Assembly (NCBI GenBank): GCA_027531445.1
Contig: JAPZRK010000019.1
Span: forward strand, 1 to 64,000
From: Leptospira sp.
GTDB taxonomy: Bacteria > Spirochaetota > Leptospiria > Leptospirales > Leptospiraceae
Length of the DNA: 64,000 nucleotides
Direction: 5' to 3'
Positions 45,695-54,728 of the stretch are shown here, piece by piece. The notes beneath the pieces are model-generated. The model was not told the origin of the DNA, searched no databases, and worked only from the letters and a program-made list of their open reading frames with translations. Numbering within the stretch: the first letter of the stretch is position 1; every line of letters starts with the position of its first letter. The position numbers and the translations under genes were made by a program.

Positions 45695-46777
45695 CTAAGG
45701 GGAAAAATTCTGAATAAGTTTTATGTCTGATTTAGCGACGATTCTGGGAGATTGCGATATATTCCATAGCTCGAGGGTTGTCTCCGAGTCTTCAGGATCG
45801 TTGAGTTGGACGATCATTTTGCCTTTACCTTTTTCGGCAGATTGGTATTGGACATCAATTTGTGAAATGTCTGCCATTCGTTTATCTCGAAGAGGGGGAA
45901 CTTCCTTAGTAGTGAGTCGCTTGACCCTTGGCATGATGTTCATTTGGATCAAATAGTCAGATTGGTTCTTCCAACCCTCATATTCGAAATGTAATATATA
46001 AGAATCTTGCCTTGCATTTTGAGAATAAGGAAGTATGCTGATAATTTTGATAAATGGCTGGTTTGAACTCGTAACGATTGATGTGTTCTCGGCGATAGGA
46101 GTCGTATGATTTTGAAAGGAGTTTAAACTAATAAAGGCATTCTCCATATCTTCTCGCCTATGAACTTTAAAATAACGTCCGTTTCCAATCATAGAAAGCC
46201 GCATCAGATCTTCCTCTGCTTTTGGATCCAAATCTATTCCCATAATATGCATTTTGAAGAGTTTTCCTCTTACTTTTAATGCACGAAGAATAGCTACAGG
46301 ATCTCCTTCACAACTTTCCATTCCATCCGAAATAAATATTATTTCAGTTTCAACGTTATCTCTCAGTATGTATTCCCCAACAATTTCCAATGTATTTGCG
46401 ATAGGAGTTGAACCTGATGGCGTGATGCTTGTTAATTTTGTCATCGCCGTTGTGGCACCGCCCTTCATTACGGGTTGGTAAAGACGTGCCGAATTACATC
46501 CAGGGATGCGATTGCCATATGCAACCAATCCAACTTCTGCTTGGAATGGAAGCCTACTCATAAAATTTAACAATTGGTCTTTTGCAACTGCCATCCGAGT
46601 AGTTCCATCAATTCTCTCCGCCATCGAGCCACTCGCATCCAAAATAAAAACATATCTTTTGTTTGAGGAATTTAAAATTGAATCAGCGAGTAACGATGAG
46701 AACTCAGATACATTTAACAAACATAAAACGTAAAAAAAATAAATGGAAACATATGTGCGTACTGGTATGAAGCTCAC
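45695..46777 (-). CDS. Von Willebrand factor type A domain protein, exported
   Basis: 360 residues. A signal peptide (about 1-31) precedes a VWA domain (about 40-215) with the intact metal-ion-dependent adhesion site D47-A-S49-G-S51 (LDASGSM), plus GSTPIANTL and FISDGMESCEGD segments that complete the site. The C-terminal 140 residues look beta-rich and unassigned. VWA proteins in Leptospira act at the surface or in BatA/BatB-like envelope complexes; no bat partner genes are here. Operon with the TPR-like gene downstream. Confidence 0.9.
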   Translation of the reverse strand: MSFIPVRTYVSIYFFYVLCLLNVSEFSSLLADSILNSSNKRYVFILDASGSMAERIDGTTRMAVAKDQLLNFMSRLPFQAEVGLVAYGNRIPGCNSARLYQPVMKGGATTAMTKLTSITPSGSTPIANTLEIVGEYILRDNVETEIIFISDGMESCEGDPVAILRALKVRGKLFKMHIMGIDLDPKAEEDLMRLSMIGNGRYFKVHRREDMENAFISLNSFQNHTTPIAENTSIVTSSNQPFIKIISILPYSQNARQDSYILHFEYEGWKNQSDYLIQMNIMPRVKRLTTKEVPPLRDKRMADISQIDVQYQSAEKGKGKMIVQLNDPEDSETTLELWNISQSPRIVAKSDIKLIQNFSP

Positions 46778-46809
46778 CTTTTACATTTCGGTGAATGTTC
46801 GCTTTTACC

Positions 46810-47439
46810 TTAGAGTAGTTTCGGATTCAAAAAAGGCGGAGTTGATAGATTCGGTTTGATCAATTCAGGTTTTCGATTGAAGGAAGCGTATTCACGAAGA
46901 AACCTTAAGATCATTTCGCAAGTTGCTCCCCAAAGTAATCCGTCTTTCAAATCAAAATAATATGCAAAATGATCGGGTGGTTGTCCCGGAATCTGTATTG
47001 CATAAAAAGGAGTAGATAGAAGTTCAGAAAATGGAAGAAGAATGATGCGATCCACTTCGTCAGGATTATGTGAGAACTCAAAATCTCCAGTATACATTCC
47101 CAAAAAAGGGGTGATGTGAAATCCAGTCCTTGTCTGCAAACCCTCGTGTCGCCCTAAGATTTTTAATAGATTGCGAGATACTCCCATCTCTTCTTCCCAT
47201 TCCCTTAAGGCACATTGTAATAAATCTGAGTCGGTAGGGTCTACGACTCCGCCCGGAAAAGAGATTTGACCTGGATGTGATTTAAGATGAGCAGATCTTT
47301 GCGTGAGAATCAAACCCTGACCCAAGGATTCCGTTTCGAAAATAGGAATGATTACAGAAGATATTTTTTCGGTAGTATTTGGAAGGTCTTCCCAAGATTG
47401 CGAAAGACCTTCACTTAGATTTGAAAAATCTAGTATCAT
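46810..47439 (-). CDS. Nudix hydrolase, CoA pyrophosphatase-like
   Basis: 209 residues. The Nudix box GGVVDPTDSDLLQCALREWEEEMG has the one-residue-longer spacing and the DxTD start of the NudL/CoA pyrophosphatase group, which cleaves coenzyme A to 3',5'-ADP and phosphopantetheine. The upstream SFPGG match and LTQRSAHLKSHPGQISFPGG motif, typical of this group, are also there. It overlaps the RNase D gene by four bases, so both are in one unit. Confidence 0.92.
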   Translation of the reverse strand: MILDFSNLSEGLSQSWEDLPNTTEKISSVIIPIFETESLGQGLILTQRSAHLKSHPGQISFPGGVVDPTDSDLLQCALREWEEEMGVSRNLLKILGRHEGLQTRTGFHITPFLGMYTGDFEFSHNPDEVDRIILLPFSELLSTPFYAIQIPGQPPDHFAYYFDLKDGLLWGATCEMILRFLREYASFNRKPELIKPNLSTPPFLNPKLL

Positions 47440-48653
47440 TCATCTTTTGAAGATCGATTTTGAGCCTTTCTTCTTTTTGCAATAAAAGCTTCTTTAGATC
47501 TAACGGGCGATAATTTGTTGATCATGGAATCGTAGTTAAGGCCTGCTAAGGCGGCAATTAGTGATGGTCCATAATTCTGGACTTTCCAATCCGAAAACAC
47601 ATTCAAAGCCTTTAGTTCTTCAAGTGTTTGAGGATTCGCTCTTAATATCGCGATCAATTGTTTATTGGAAGGTAAAAGGGAATGTTCCATTCGACGAATG
47701 CGCATGATGCGGAGTCGCCATTTTTTTGCGTTCTGAAATTTTTTGTCTTCATCTTCGTTTAAATCTTCTCCATGTCTCTTGGAAAGTTCAGAGGCATCGA
47801 TCGGATCGTTATATTCGCTAATTAATAATCTATAGATTTCACTTCCGTCTTTTTTACCAAACCATTCAATACACTTTTCCTCGTTCGGTTGTTCTCGCAC
47901 AGCTTGGGAGAGTTTGTCATTCCCAAAGACTCTGAAACTAGCCTTGTTGATCCGCTTCGCCTTTTCGTCCCTGTACCGAAGTAATTCTAAAATCTTTCTA
48001 CGTTCAAGAGGAGTAAAGTTTACGATATCTGGAAATTTTCCGAGGGAAAAACCATCCCCTTCTTTGGCAACATACGATTCAGCGGCCGTAAACTCGAATT
48101 CCGATCTTGCCTCATCATACAGGTTTCGTTTTTTTAACTCTTCTTCCATTTTGAGCCAAATGGATTCTAAATAAGCTGTATCAAGTGCCGCATAACGAAG
48201 CTGTTGCTTTTGTAAGGGACGAATTTCCCAATTTGATTTTTGTTCAACTTTTGAAAGGGCAACCTTATGAAAGTATTCTACGACAAAGGAGAGTGAACTT
48301 TGCTCCATGGATAGCAGTCGGGAACTTATCATAGTATCTGCCACATTTCGAAACTCGAAAGAAAAATCCCTTTTTAGGGCTCGGATGTCATCCTGCGCAG
48401 AATGAAAAATTTTCAGAATATTCTCATCGATGAAAAGAGGAGAAAGTCCCTTCAGATTTGGTATTTTAAGAGGGTCAATGAGGTAGTTTTTGCCGTTGGA
48501 ATTGATTTGAATGAGGCAAACACGTGGATAATAGGTGTAATAACCTGATGATTCTGTGTCAATCGAGAGGATTTTGGATTGCCTCAGGTTGATCAAAGCG
48601 AGTTCTAATGCTTTCGGCGTATCTACAAGAATATAGTTGGAATTGATTTGCAT
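47436..48653 (-). CDS. rnd: Ribonuclease D
   Basis: 405 residues. DEDDy 3'-5' exonuclease domain (about 1-190): D and E in SIDTESSGYY, D in FHSAQDDIRALKRDF, and Y with D in LRYAALDTAYLESIW. HRDC-type helical domains follow (about 215-290 and 305-385). RNase D trims the 3' ends of tRNA and other stable RNA precursors. Its gene is divergent from purF with only 41 bp between the start codons, and is followed by the Nudix gene in a four-base overlap. Confidence 0.94.
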   Translation of the reverse strand: MQINSNYILVDTPKALELALINLRQSKILSIDTESSGYYTYYPRVCLIQINSNGKNYLIDPLKIPNLKGLSPLFIDENILKIFHSAQDDIRALKRDFSFEFRNVADTMISSRLLSMEQSSLSFVVEYFHKVALSKVEQKSNWEIRPLQKQQLRYAALDTAYLESIWLKMEEELKKRNLYDEARSEFEFTAAESYVAKEGDGFSLGKFPDIVNFTPLERRKILELLRYRDEKAKRINKASFRVFGNDKLSQAVREQPNEEKCIEWFGKKDGSEIYRLLISEYNDPIDASELSKRHGEDLNEDEDKKFQNAKKWRLRIMRIRRMEHSLLPSNKQLIAILRANPQTLEELKALNVFSDWKVQNYGPSLIAALAGLNYDSMINKLSPVRSKEAFIAKRRKAQNRSSKDE

Positions 48654-48694
48654 CTAATTGTGATTCTAGAAATACTGCAATTGTCATTCTACCA

Positions 48695-50122
48695 ATGATT
48701 CTTCAATCTGACAAACCAAAAGAAGAGTGTGCCATTTTTGGCATTTACAACAGTAAAGAGGCCTCCAACTTTACTTACCTCGGCCTATATTCTATGCAAC
48801 ACCGCGGCCAGGAGTCGAGTGGGATCGTATCTACGGACGGAGCCCATCTCTATCGCTATGCAAATATGGGACTGGTCGCAAATATCTTCACTCAGCCGAA
48901 GATTCGTGAATTGATTGGAGACTCTGCCATTGGTCACAACCGCTATTCGACCACAGGTGCTAGTTTTCTAAGAAACGCACAACCGATACGTGTTGAGTCT
49001 CACTTGGGTCCAATTGCGTTAGCTCATAATGGTAACCTTGTCAATTCTTGGGACATCAGAAACAAACTTGAAAGAGATGGCTCTATCTTTCAAACCACGA
49101 TCGATTCAGAAGTCATTGTTCATTTGATGGCAAAAAGTCAAAAAACAGATCTACTTGAAGCATTGTGTGAGTCACTTGGTCAGGTACGAGGAGCTTATTC
49201 TCTTCTTGTTCTCACACCTAGATATTTGATTGCTGTTCGGGATCCTAACGGCTTTCGCCCTCTTGTTATGGGAAAAAGAGCGGATGGAGCGATTGTATTT
49301 GCGTCTGAGACTTGTGCATTTGATATCACGGAAACAGAATATGTAAGAGATGTTGCTCCAGGAGAGATGGTGGTGATCGACCATTCGGGAGTTCGTTCCC
49401 TCTTTCCATTCCCAAAAGCAAAACCTAGTCTTTGTATATTTGAGTACATTTATTTTGCCAGACCTGATTCTTATATTTTTGAAGAGTCCGTTTATAAAGT
49501 GAGAAAATCTCTTGGGAGACAACTCGCGCGCGTTTTACCAGTGGAAGCAGATGTTGTGATACCAGTACCTGACTCTGCGAACATTGCAGCTCTTGGATAT
49601 TCTGAAGAGTCAGGCATACCTTACCAAAGTGGTCTTATACGTTCGCATTATGTTGGTAGAACATTCATTGAACCTGATCAAAAGATACGGGATTTTGGTG
49701 CCAAGATAAAATACAATGTGGTAAAGGAAGTGGTCAACGGAAAGCGAGTTATCGTCGTAGATGATTCCGTTATGCGAGGCACAACCAGTCGCAAAATTAT
49801 CAAAATGATCAAAAATGCAGGCGCAACGGAAATACACTTTCGTGTATCTGCCCCACCCACGGTCTCCCCATGTTATTATGGTATTGATATCCCTACTCAC
49901 AAAGAATTGATCGCCGCTACCCATTCTATCGATGAGATCAGAAAGTATCTAAGAGTAGATACGATTTCTTATTTATCTCTAGATCATATGCACAAGGCAG
50001 TTTATGACCACAAAGGTGGCGGATTTTGTGATGCTTGTTTTACTGCAAATTATCCGGTCGAGTTTCAAGATCATGCTGGGAATCAAAAGTCTCTTTTTTC
50101 TGAATATGCTACAGAAGAGTAG
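48695..50122 (+). CDS. purF: Amidophosphoribosyltransferase (purine biosynthesis)
   Basis: 475 residues. First committed step of purine synthesis, making phosphoribosylamine from PRPP and glutamine. The class II glutaminase nucleophile is C12 in ECAIFGIY, after an 11-residue propeptide, and QHRGQESSGI follows. The PRPP site VIVVDDSVMRGTTSRKI is intact. Cysteines in CCxx-type positions (CIFEY, GGGFCDAC) fit the Fe-S-containing Bacillus-type enzyme. Start of a plus-strand run purF-queD-queC with short gaps. Confidence 0.96.
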   Translation: MILQSDKPKEECAIFGIYNSKEASNFTYLGLYSMQHRGQESSGIVSTDGAHLYRYANMGLVANIFTQPKIRELIGDSAIGHNRYSTTGASFLRNAQPIRVESHLGPIALAHNGNLVNSWDIRNKLERDGSIFQTTIDSEVIVHLMAKSQKTDLLEALCESLGQVRGAYSLLVLTPRYLIAVRDPNGFRPLVMGKRADGAIVFASETCAFDITETEYVRDVAPGEMVVIDHSGVRSLFPFPKAKPSLCIFEYIYFARPDSYIFEESVYKVRKSLGRQLARVLPVEADVVIPVPDSANIAALGYSEESGIPYQSGLIRSHYVGRTFIEPDQKIRDFGAKIKYNVVKEVVNGKRVIVVDDSVMRGTTSRKIIKMIKNAGATEIHFRVSAPPTVSPCYYGIDIPTHKELIAATHSIDEIRKYLRVDTISYLSLDHMHKAVYDHKGGGFCDACFTANYPVEFQDHAGNQKSLFSEYATEE

Positions 50123-50124
50123 AA

Positions 50125-50499
50125 ATGGAAGAGATCGAGCTTTCCAAAACTTTCGGATTTGAGGCGGCTCACTTTCTTCCTAACGTACCTGAGGGTCATA
50201 AGTGTAAAAGAATGCATGGGCATAGCTTTCGATTTTCCGTCTCGGTCAAAGGTGAAATCGATCCTGTTACTGGTTGGATTATGGATTTCGGTGAATTGAA
50301 AGGCGTCATAAAACCGCTAATTGAAGAACATTTAGATCATTATGTGTTGAATGACGTGCCTGGCTTAGAAAATCCTACGAGTGAGAATATTGCTGTTTGG
50401 TTATGGAATGTAATCAAACCTAAACTACCGCTTTTAGATAAAATTACATTGTACGAAACATGTACTAGCAGTTGCGTTTACCGTGGACCAAAAACATAA
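50125..50499 (+). CDS. queD: 6-carboxy-tetrahydropterin synthase (queuosine pathway)
   Basis: 124 residues, normal for QueD, which makes 6-carboxy-5,6,7,8-tetrahydropterin from dihydroneopterin triphosphate. Zinc histidines are in FEAAHFLPN and MHGHSFRF, and the catalytic cysteine is in GHKCKRMHGH. It starts two bases after the purF stop. queC follows and overlaps or nearly touches it, so two queuosine/7-deazaguanine steps are encoded together; queE and queF are not in the window. Confidence 0.94.
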   Translation: MEEIELSKTFGFEAAHFLPNVPEGHKCKRMHGHSFRFSVSVKGEIDPVTGWIMDFGELKGVIKPLIEEHLDHYVLNDVPGLENPTSENIAVWLWNVIKPKLPLLDKITLYETCTSSCVYRGPKT

Positions 50500-50509
50500 T
50501 CTCAAAAAT

Positions 50510-51226
50510 ATGAAACCATCTTCTAAAGGTGCCGTCGTATTATTGTCAGGTGGACTAGACTCAACGACTTGTTTGTATATTGCGGCAAAGCAATATGGTT
50601 ATCCCAATCAAAAAAATCTTCCTATTATTGCTCTTTCCTTCGATTATTCGCAAAAACAGAAGATCGAACTTCTAAAGAGTAAAAAAATTGCTCATCAACT
50701 TGGTATCAAACATGTGATTCAAAAACTTGATCCTAGTTTTTTCTTGGGGAGCGCGCTTACAGATCAAAAGATAAAAGTAAGAAAGAATGCAAAATTGGAT
50801 CAAATTGGCGTGGAGTCAGAAATACCGAACACTTATGTACCTGGAAGAAATATCCTTTTCCTTTCCTTCGCTCTGTCATTAGCAGAGGGACATAAACTTG
50901 ATACCATTTTTATTGGTGTAAATGCGCTCGATTATTCTGGTTATCCGGATTGTCGACCCGAGTTCATCCGTGCCTTTCAAAGAATGGCAACCATCGGAAC
51001 TAGGGCAGGTTTAAGCAGGCAATCTGGAATTAAGATCACAACTCCTCTTTTAAAACTGAACAAAAAACAAATCATTCTGCTTGGACAAAAAATTGGTGCA
51101 CCTTTGCATCTAACACATAGCTGTTATGATCCAATCGATTCAAAGCCTTGCGGAAAATGTGATGCCTGTCTTTTACGAGCAAAGGGTTTTCTGGAAGCTG
51201 GAATTGACGATCCTGCCTTAGTCTGA
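50510..51226 (+). CDS. queC: 7-cyano-7-deazaguanine synthase
   Basis: 238 residues from the ATG at 50510; a GTG at 50483 would overlap queD. The ATP-pyrophosphatase P-loop SGGLDSTT is at the N-terminus and the zinc-binding cysteines are in SCYDPIDSKPCGKCDAC at the C-terminus. QueC turns 7-carboxy-7-deazaguanine into preQ0. Its pairing with queD supports tRNA queuosine formation or, less likely, a DNA 7-deazaguanine modification. Confidence 0.94.
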   Translation: MKPSSKGAVVLLSGGLDSTTCLYIAAKQYGYPNQKNLPIIALSFDYSQKQKIELLKSKKIAHQLGIKHVIQKLDPSFFLGSALTDQKIKVRKNAKLDQIGVESEIPNTYVPGRNILFLSFALSLAEGHKLDTIFIGVNALDYSGYPDCRPEFIRAFQRMATIGTRAGLSRQSGIKITTPLLKLNKKQIILLGQKIGAPLHLTHSCYDPIDSKPCGKCDACLLRAKGFLEAGIDDPALV

Positions 51227-51302
51227 TAACTTTTTTTCCACAAATCAAAGGATAAAAATTGTTTTCCAAAAAGCTCAAATTCTATATAACTACTTAAAGC
51301 AT

Positions 51303-51584
51303 ATGGAAATATTTGTAACTGCAGTCACAATTTTCGTTTTAGCGATTTTTGTTGGGTTTGAAATCATAACCAAGATCCCTCCTATTTTACACACCCCTCT
51401 CATGTCGGGCTCAAACGCGATTTCAGGTATCACCTTGATTGGTGCCCTTTTCGCCGCAGGCATTGAGAATAATAACATAACAAAGATTTTGGGAGTAATA
51501 TCCGTTGTTTTTGCAACCATCAATGTAGTTGGCGGTTTTTTGGTAACACATCGAATGCTCGGTATGTTTAAGAAAAAGGATTAA
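51303..51584 (+). CDS. pntAB: NAD(P) transhydrogenase subunit alpha, membrane part
   Basis: 93 residues with three transmembrane helices, corresponding to the membrane half of PntA in three-subunit transhydrogenases (PntAA, PntAB, PntB). Motif IPPILHTPLMSGSNAISGI is diagnostic. It starts 77 bp after queC and precedes pntB by eight bp. The NAD-binding subunit PntAA is not present upstream, where it normally sits, so it must be encoded elsewhere or be missing. Confidence 0.94.
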   Translation: MEIFVTAVTIFVLAIFVGFEIITKIPPILHTPLMSGSNAISGITLIGALFAAGIENNNITKILGVISVVFATINVVGGFLVTHRMLGMFKKKD

Positions 51585-51592
51585 CCAGGCAG

Positions 51593-52990
51593 ATGAATTT
51601 AAATCATTTTTTAAATCTTTCTTATCTTGTAGCTTCTATCTTATTTATTGTTGGCCTTAAACAATTGGGCACGCCAAAAACAGCTACTAGAGGTAACATA
51701 CTTGGTGCGGTCGGCATGCTGATCGCCGTAGTGGTTACGTTACTCGATCAAAATATCTTGAGTTACGAGTGGATCGTTGGTGGAGTTCTTCTTGGATCAA
51801 TCATCGGGATTATACTCGCATTGAAGATTCAGATGACTGCTATGCCTCAGTTAGTAGCAGTCTTGAATGGTTTCGGGGGCATTGCTTCCGTATTAGTTGC
51901 GGGAGCCGCACTCCAGATGTCGATCCCAAAATACGAATATACGGTCAACTATCAAGAAATCATATCCATCGTTTTTTCTGCAATCGTTGGTGGCGTTACA
52001 TTCAGCGGTAGTTTTATCGCCTTTGGCAAGTTACAAGGTTTCATTACAGAAAAAGCAGTGCGATACTCAGGTGACCAAGTTGTCAAAATTATAATCGGAT
52101 TGGTTTGTGTTGCCCTTGGTGTCTACAACGTGATTTACCCAACACAAGAGTCGGTTTATTGGATACTCAGTGCTGTAAGCTTATTGCTTGGAATCTTCCT
52201 CGTAATTCCTATTGGTGGAGCGGATATGCCTGTAGTTATCTCCCTTCTCAATTCGTATTCGGGCATTGCCGCTTCTGCAACAGGGTTTGTTTTAAACAAT
52301 AATGTATTGATTATCGCAGGATCTCTTGTTGGTGCATCTGGTATTATATTAACGCAAATTATGTGTAAGGCCATGAACCGTAGCCTTACAAACGTTTTAT
52401 TCGGCGGTTTTGGAGCCATTGCAGATGAAACGAAAGATGATGGTGATTTTTATTCAGGCAAAATCAAATCTACGAGTGCAGAAGAAGTTGCAATGTTGCT
52501 TGATGTTGCACGAAGCGTGGTAATTGTTCCAGGTTATGGAATGGCGGTGGCCCAGGCGCAACATGCAGTTCGGGACCTTTATCAACTTCTTACAGCCAAA
52601 GGTATTGATGTAACTTTTGCGATACATCCTGTTGCGGGGCGTATGCCGGGTCACATGAATGTTCTTCTCGCCGAAGCAGACATTCCTTATGATCGTCTCA
52701 AAGAGATGGATGAAATTAATAGTACATTTGAAAATGTCGACCTTGTCATTGTGAATGGTGCAAACGATGTGACGAATCCTTTAGCCAAAACTGATCCCAA
52801 ATCTCCCATTGCAGGTATGCCAATTCTTGATGTAGGAAAGGCGAAGACCGTTGTAGTTATAAAGAGGTCTTTGAGTCCAGGATTTGCTGGAGTTCCTAAC
52901 CCGTTGTTTATTGCTGATAATTGTTTGATGTTATTCGGAGATGGAAAGAAAGCAACACAAGAGATGATCAGCGCATTAAAAGAATCATAA
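51593..52990 (+). CDS. pntB: NAD(P) transhydrogenase subunit beta
   Basis: 465 residues. About nine transmembrane helices in the first 270 residues, then the NADP-binding domain III (about 285-465) with the sequence VPGYGMAVAQAQHAVRD and KRSLSPGFAGVPNPLF. With PntAA and PntAB it couples hydride transfer between NADH and NADP to proton movement. Directly downstream of pntAB; a response-regulator gene begins 12 bp after its stop. Confidence 0.96.
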   Translation: MNLNHFLNLSYLVASILFIVGLKQLGTPKTATRGNILGAVGMLIAVVVTLLDQNILSYEWIVGGVLLGSIIGIILALKIQMTAMPQLVAVLNGFGGIASVLVAGAALQMSIPKYEYTVNYQEIISIVFSAIVGGVTFSGSFIAFGKLQGFITEKAVRYSGDQVVKIIIGLVCVALGVYNVIYPTQESVYWILSAVSLLLGIFLVIPIGGADMPVVISLLNSYSGIAASATGFVLNNNVLIIAGSLVGASGIILTQIMCKAMNRSLTNVLFGGFGAIADETKDDGDFYSGKIKSTSAEEVAMLLDVARSVVIVPGYGMAVAQAQHAVRDLYQLLTAKGIDVTFAIHPVAGRMPGHMNVLLAEADIPYDRLKEMDEINSTFENVDLVIVNGANDVTNPLAKTDPKSPIAGMPILDVGKAKTVVVIKRSLSPGFAGVPNPLFIADNCLMLFGDGKKATQEMISALKES

Positions 52991-53002
52991 TCGAGCTCAA
53001 CC

Positions 53003-53674
53003 ATGAAGAAGCAGGTCTATATAGTAGATGATCATCCACTTGTTGTGGATGCACTTCAAAATCTGATAGCAAAATCAGAGGATTTGGAGTGTATTGGGAG
53101 TTCTGATAGTATTGAAAAAGCATTCTCAGATATTGAGACCATCAAACCGACGCTTGTTTTGATCGATATTCAGCTGAAACAAAATCAGAGTGGCCTGCAA
53201 CTTCTAAAAAAATTGAGAACTGTATTTCCTGATTTGGCTGTAATCATTATCAGCATGCTGACTGATGATACATTTGTAGATAGAGCATTTAAGTTAGGGG
53301 CGATGGGTTATGTTTTCAAAGAAGATACGACTACCCAAATCGTCGAGGCCATTCATACTGTATTGCGAGGAGACTATTTTGTAAGTTCGTCCCAAGCAAC
53401 ACGACTTTTAGGACACCTTTATAAAAATTCTCAAAAGGAAGAAAAGGATCCAATTGATCGTCTTTCGAATCGGGAACTAGAGGTGTTTTTGATGATCGGT
53501 GAAGGTAAGCCGATCAAAGAAATAGCCGCAAATATGGGACTTGCAGCATCAACCATCGAGACACTCAGATCTCGAATCAAAACCAAGCTTAGTATCACTG
53601 AAAATGAAAAATTGATTAGAATTGCCGTTGAATGGAAATACACACAAGCAAAACCAGATGCACTCGCACTCTAA
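53003..53674 (+). CDS. NarL/LuxR-family response regulator
   Basis: 223 residues. Receiver domain with the acidic pocket VDDHP, phosphoacceptor D55 (LIDIQL) and the later lysine (GYVFKEDT); C-terminal GerE-type helix-turn-helix (about 150-215) with LSNRELEVFLMIGEGKPIKEIAANMGLAASTIETLRSRI pattern. No cognate kinase is adjacent; the orphan kinases at 14765 and 16203 are candidates only by presence in the same region. It follows pntB closely but may be independently regulated. Confidence 0.93.
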   Translation: MKKQVYIVDDHPLVVDALQNLIAKSEDLECIGSSDSIEKAFSDIETIKPTLVLIDIQLKQNQSGLQLLKKLRTVFPDLAVIIISMLTDDTFVDRAFKLGAMGYVFKEDTTTQIVEAIHTVLRGDYFVSSSQATRLLGHLYKNSQKEEKDPIDRLSNRELEVFLMIGEGKPIKEIAANMGLAASTIETLRSRIKTKLSITENEKLIRIAVEWKYTQAKPDALAL

Positions 53675-54726
53675 TACCTCATTTTAAAATAATGGTATAG
53701 TAATGTTTTGCCTTCTCTGCTAGACAACAAATTTCGATACGCCTCAGCAATGGATGAATCATTTCGATTTTTCTTCTGGCTAAAGTGAAAAAAGTCATTC
53801 GCCTTTTCTTCCAGACCAAGATTTAAGAGGAGATTTAAGTAAAAACTTTGATCGTATTCATCAGCAAATGGTGAAAAGGCGATAGTTCTAAATAATGCCT
53901 CCGCCTCCCTCCATCGTCTAACTTCAAATAGACACTTTGCATAAACTTTTTTTTCGCGCCATCCTAGCAATTTTTCATTTTTTAAATACGTTAATGCCTT
54001 TTTAGGATCCTTTTCAATCTCAAAGATAACTCGACCATAAAGATGCGAAGCAAGTTGATTCTTTGGATCTAGTTCTAGGATGGACTCTATCTCTTGCCTT
54101 GCGTTCAAAAATTCGCCGGTTTCTAGGTAAATTTTGGCCAGTATTATCTTCGCCTCAGAATAATTAGGTTTATATTCCAATGATTTTAAAAGTGAAGCTA
54201 TGGCCCTGTCATAATCACCTAGCGTAAAATAGGCTACACCAAGATTGAAGTGATAAAATGGGTTGTAAGGAGAAATTTTGTTTGTTTCAATCCAAGTATT
54301 TTTAGCTGATTGCCAATTATCTTCTTGAGCGTAAATCATTCCCAATAAATAACTTGCAGCTTCATGATTCGGTTCGAGTGCTAAAGCTCGCAGTAAGTGG
54401 TCTTTTGCTTCTGGCCATTCCAACCTCGAATATCCAATCGCACCTGCTAGATAATAGTACTCTGCCTCATTTTTATAGATATCGTTTTGTATCTTTTTCC
54501 ATTCTTGATCTGCGAGGGAAAATTTGCTGTAACGCAAGGCATTTATAATTTTCCTGCCAACATTCTCCAATTCAATTTTTTGTTGGATTAGATCAGTTTG
54601 TGAAATGATAAACTCCTCTTCGGCAGTAAGATAAGAAGTGAAAATAAATTGTAGGATAAGTAAAACGAACGTTAGAATCGAAATGAGTGGGAATTTTAAA
54701 TTCATGATATTATGTTTGGACTTCAT
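53671..54726 (-). CDS. TPR-repeat protein
   Basis: 351 residues. After an N-terminal membrane helix (LKFPLISILTFVLLILQFIFTSYL) come roughly seven tetratricopeptide repeats (for example AEYYYLAGAIGYSRLEWPEAKDHLLRALALEPNH and NPFYHFNLGVAYFTLGDYDRAIASLLKSLEYKPN patterns). Start could be at 54726 or 54705 (MNLKFPL). It follows the SpsF-SpsG fusion gene by two bases and ends with a four-base overlap with the convergent response-regulator gene, so it is the last gene of the lysC-to-TPR minus-strand run. Confidence 0.88.
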   Translation of the reverse strand: MKSKHNIMNLKFPLISILTFVLLILQFIFTSYLTAEEEFIISQTDLIQQKIELENVGRKIINALRYSKFSLADQEWKKIQNDIYKNEAEYYYLAGAIGYSRLEWPEAKDHLLRALALEPNHEAASYLLGMIYAQEDNWQSAKNTWIETNKISPYNPFYHFNLGVAYFTLGDYDRAIASLLKSLEYKPNYSEAKIILAKIYLETGEFLNARQEIESILELDPKNQLASHLYGRVIFEIEKDPKKALTYLKNEKLLGWREKKVYAKCLFEVRRWREAEALFRTIAFSPFADEYDQSFYLNLLLNLGLEEKANDFFHFSQKKNRNDSSIAEAYRNLLSSREGKTLLYHYFKMRY

Positions 54727-54728
54727 AT

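Noticed and set aside
48654..48694. Purine or preQ1 riboswitch before purF/queD
   Set aside because: Only 41 bp separate the divergent rnd and purF starts and queD follows purF directly, leaving no space for an aptamer.
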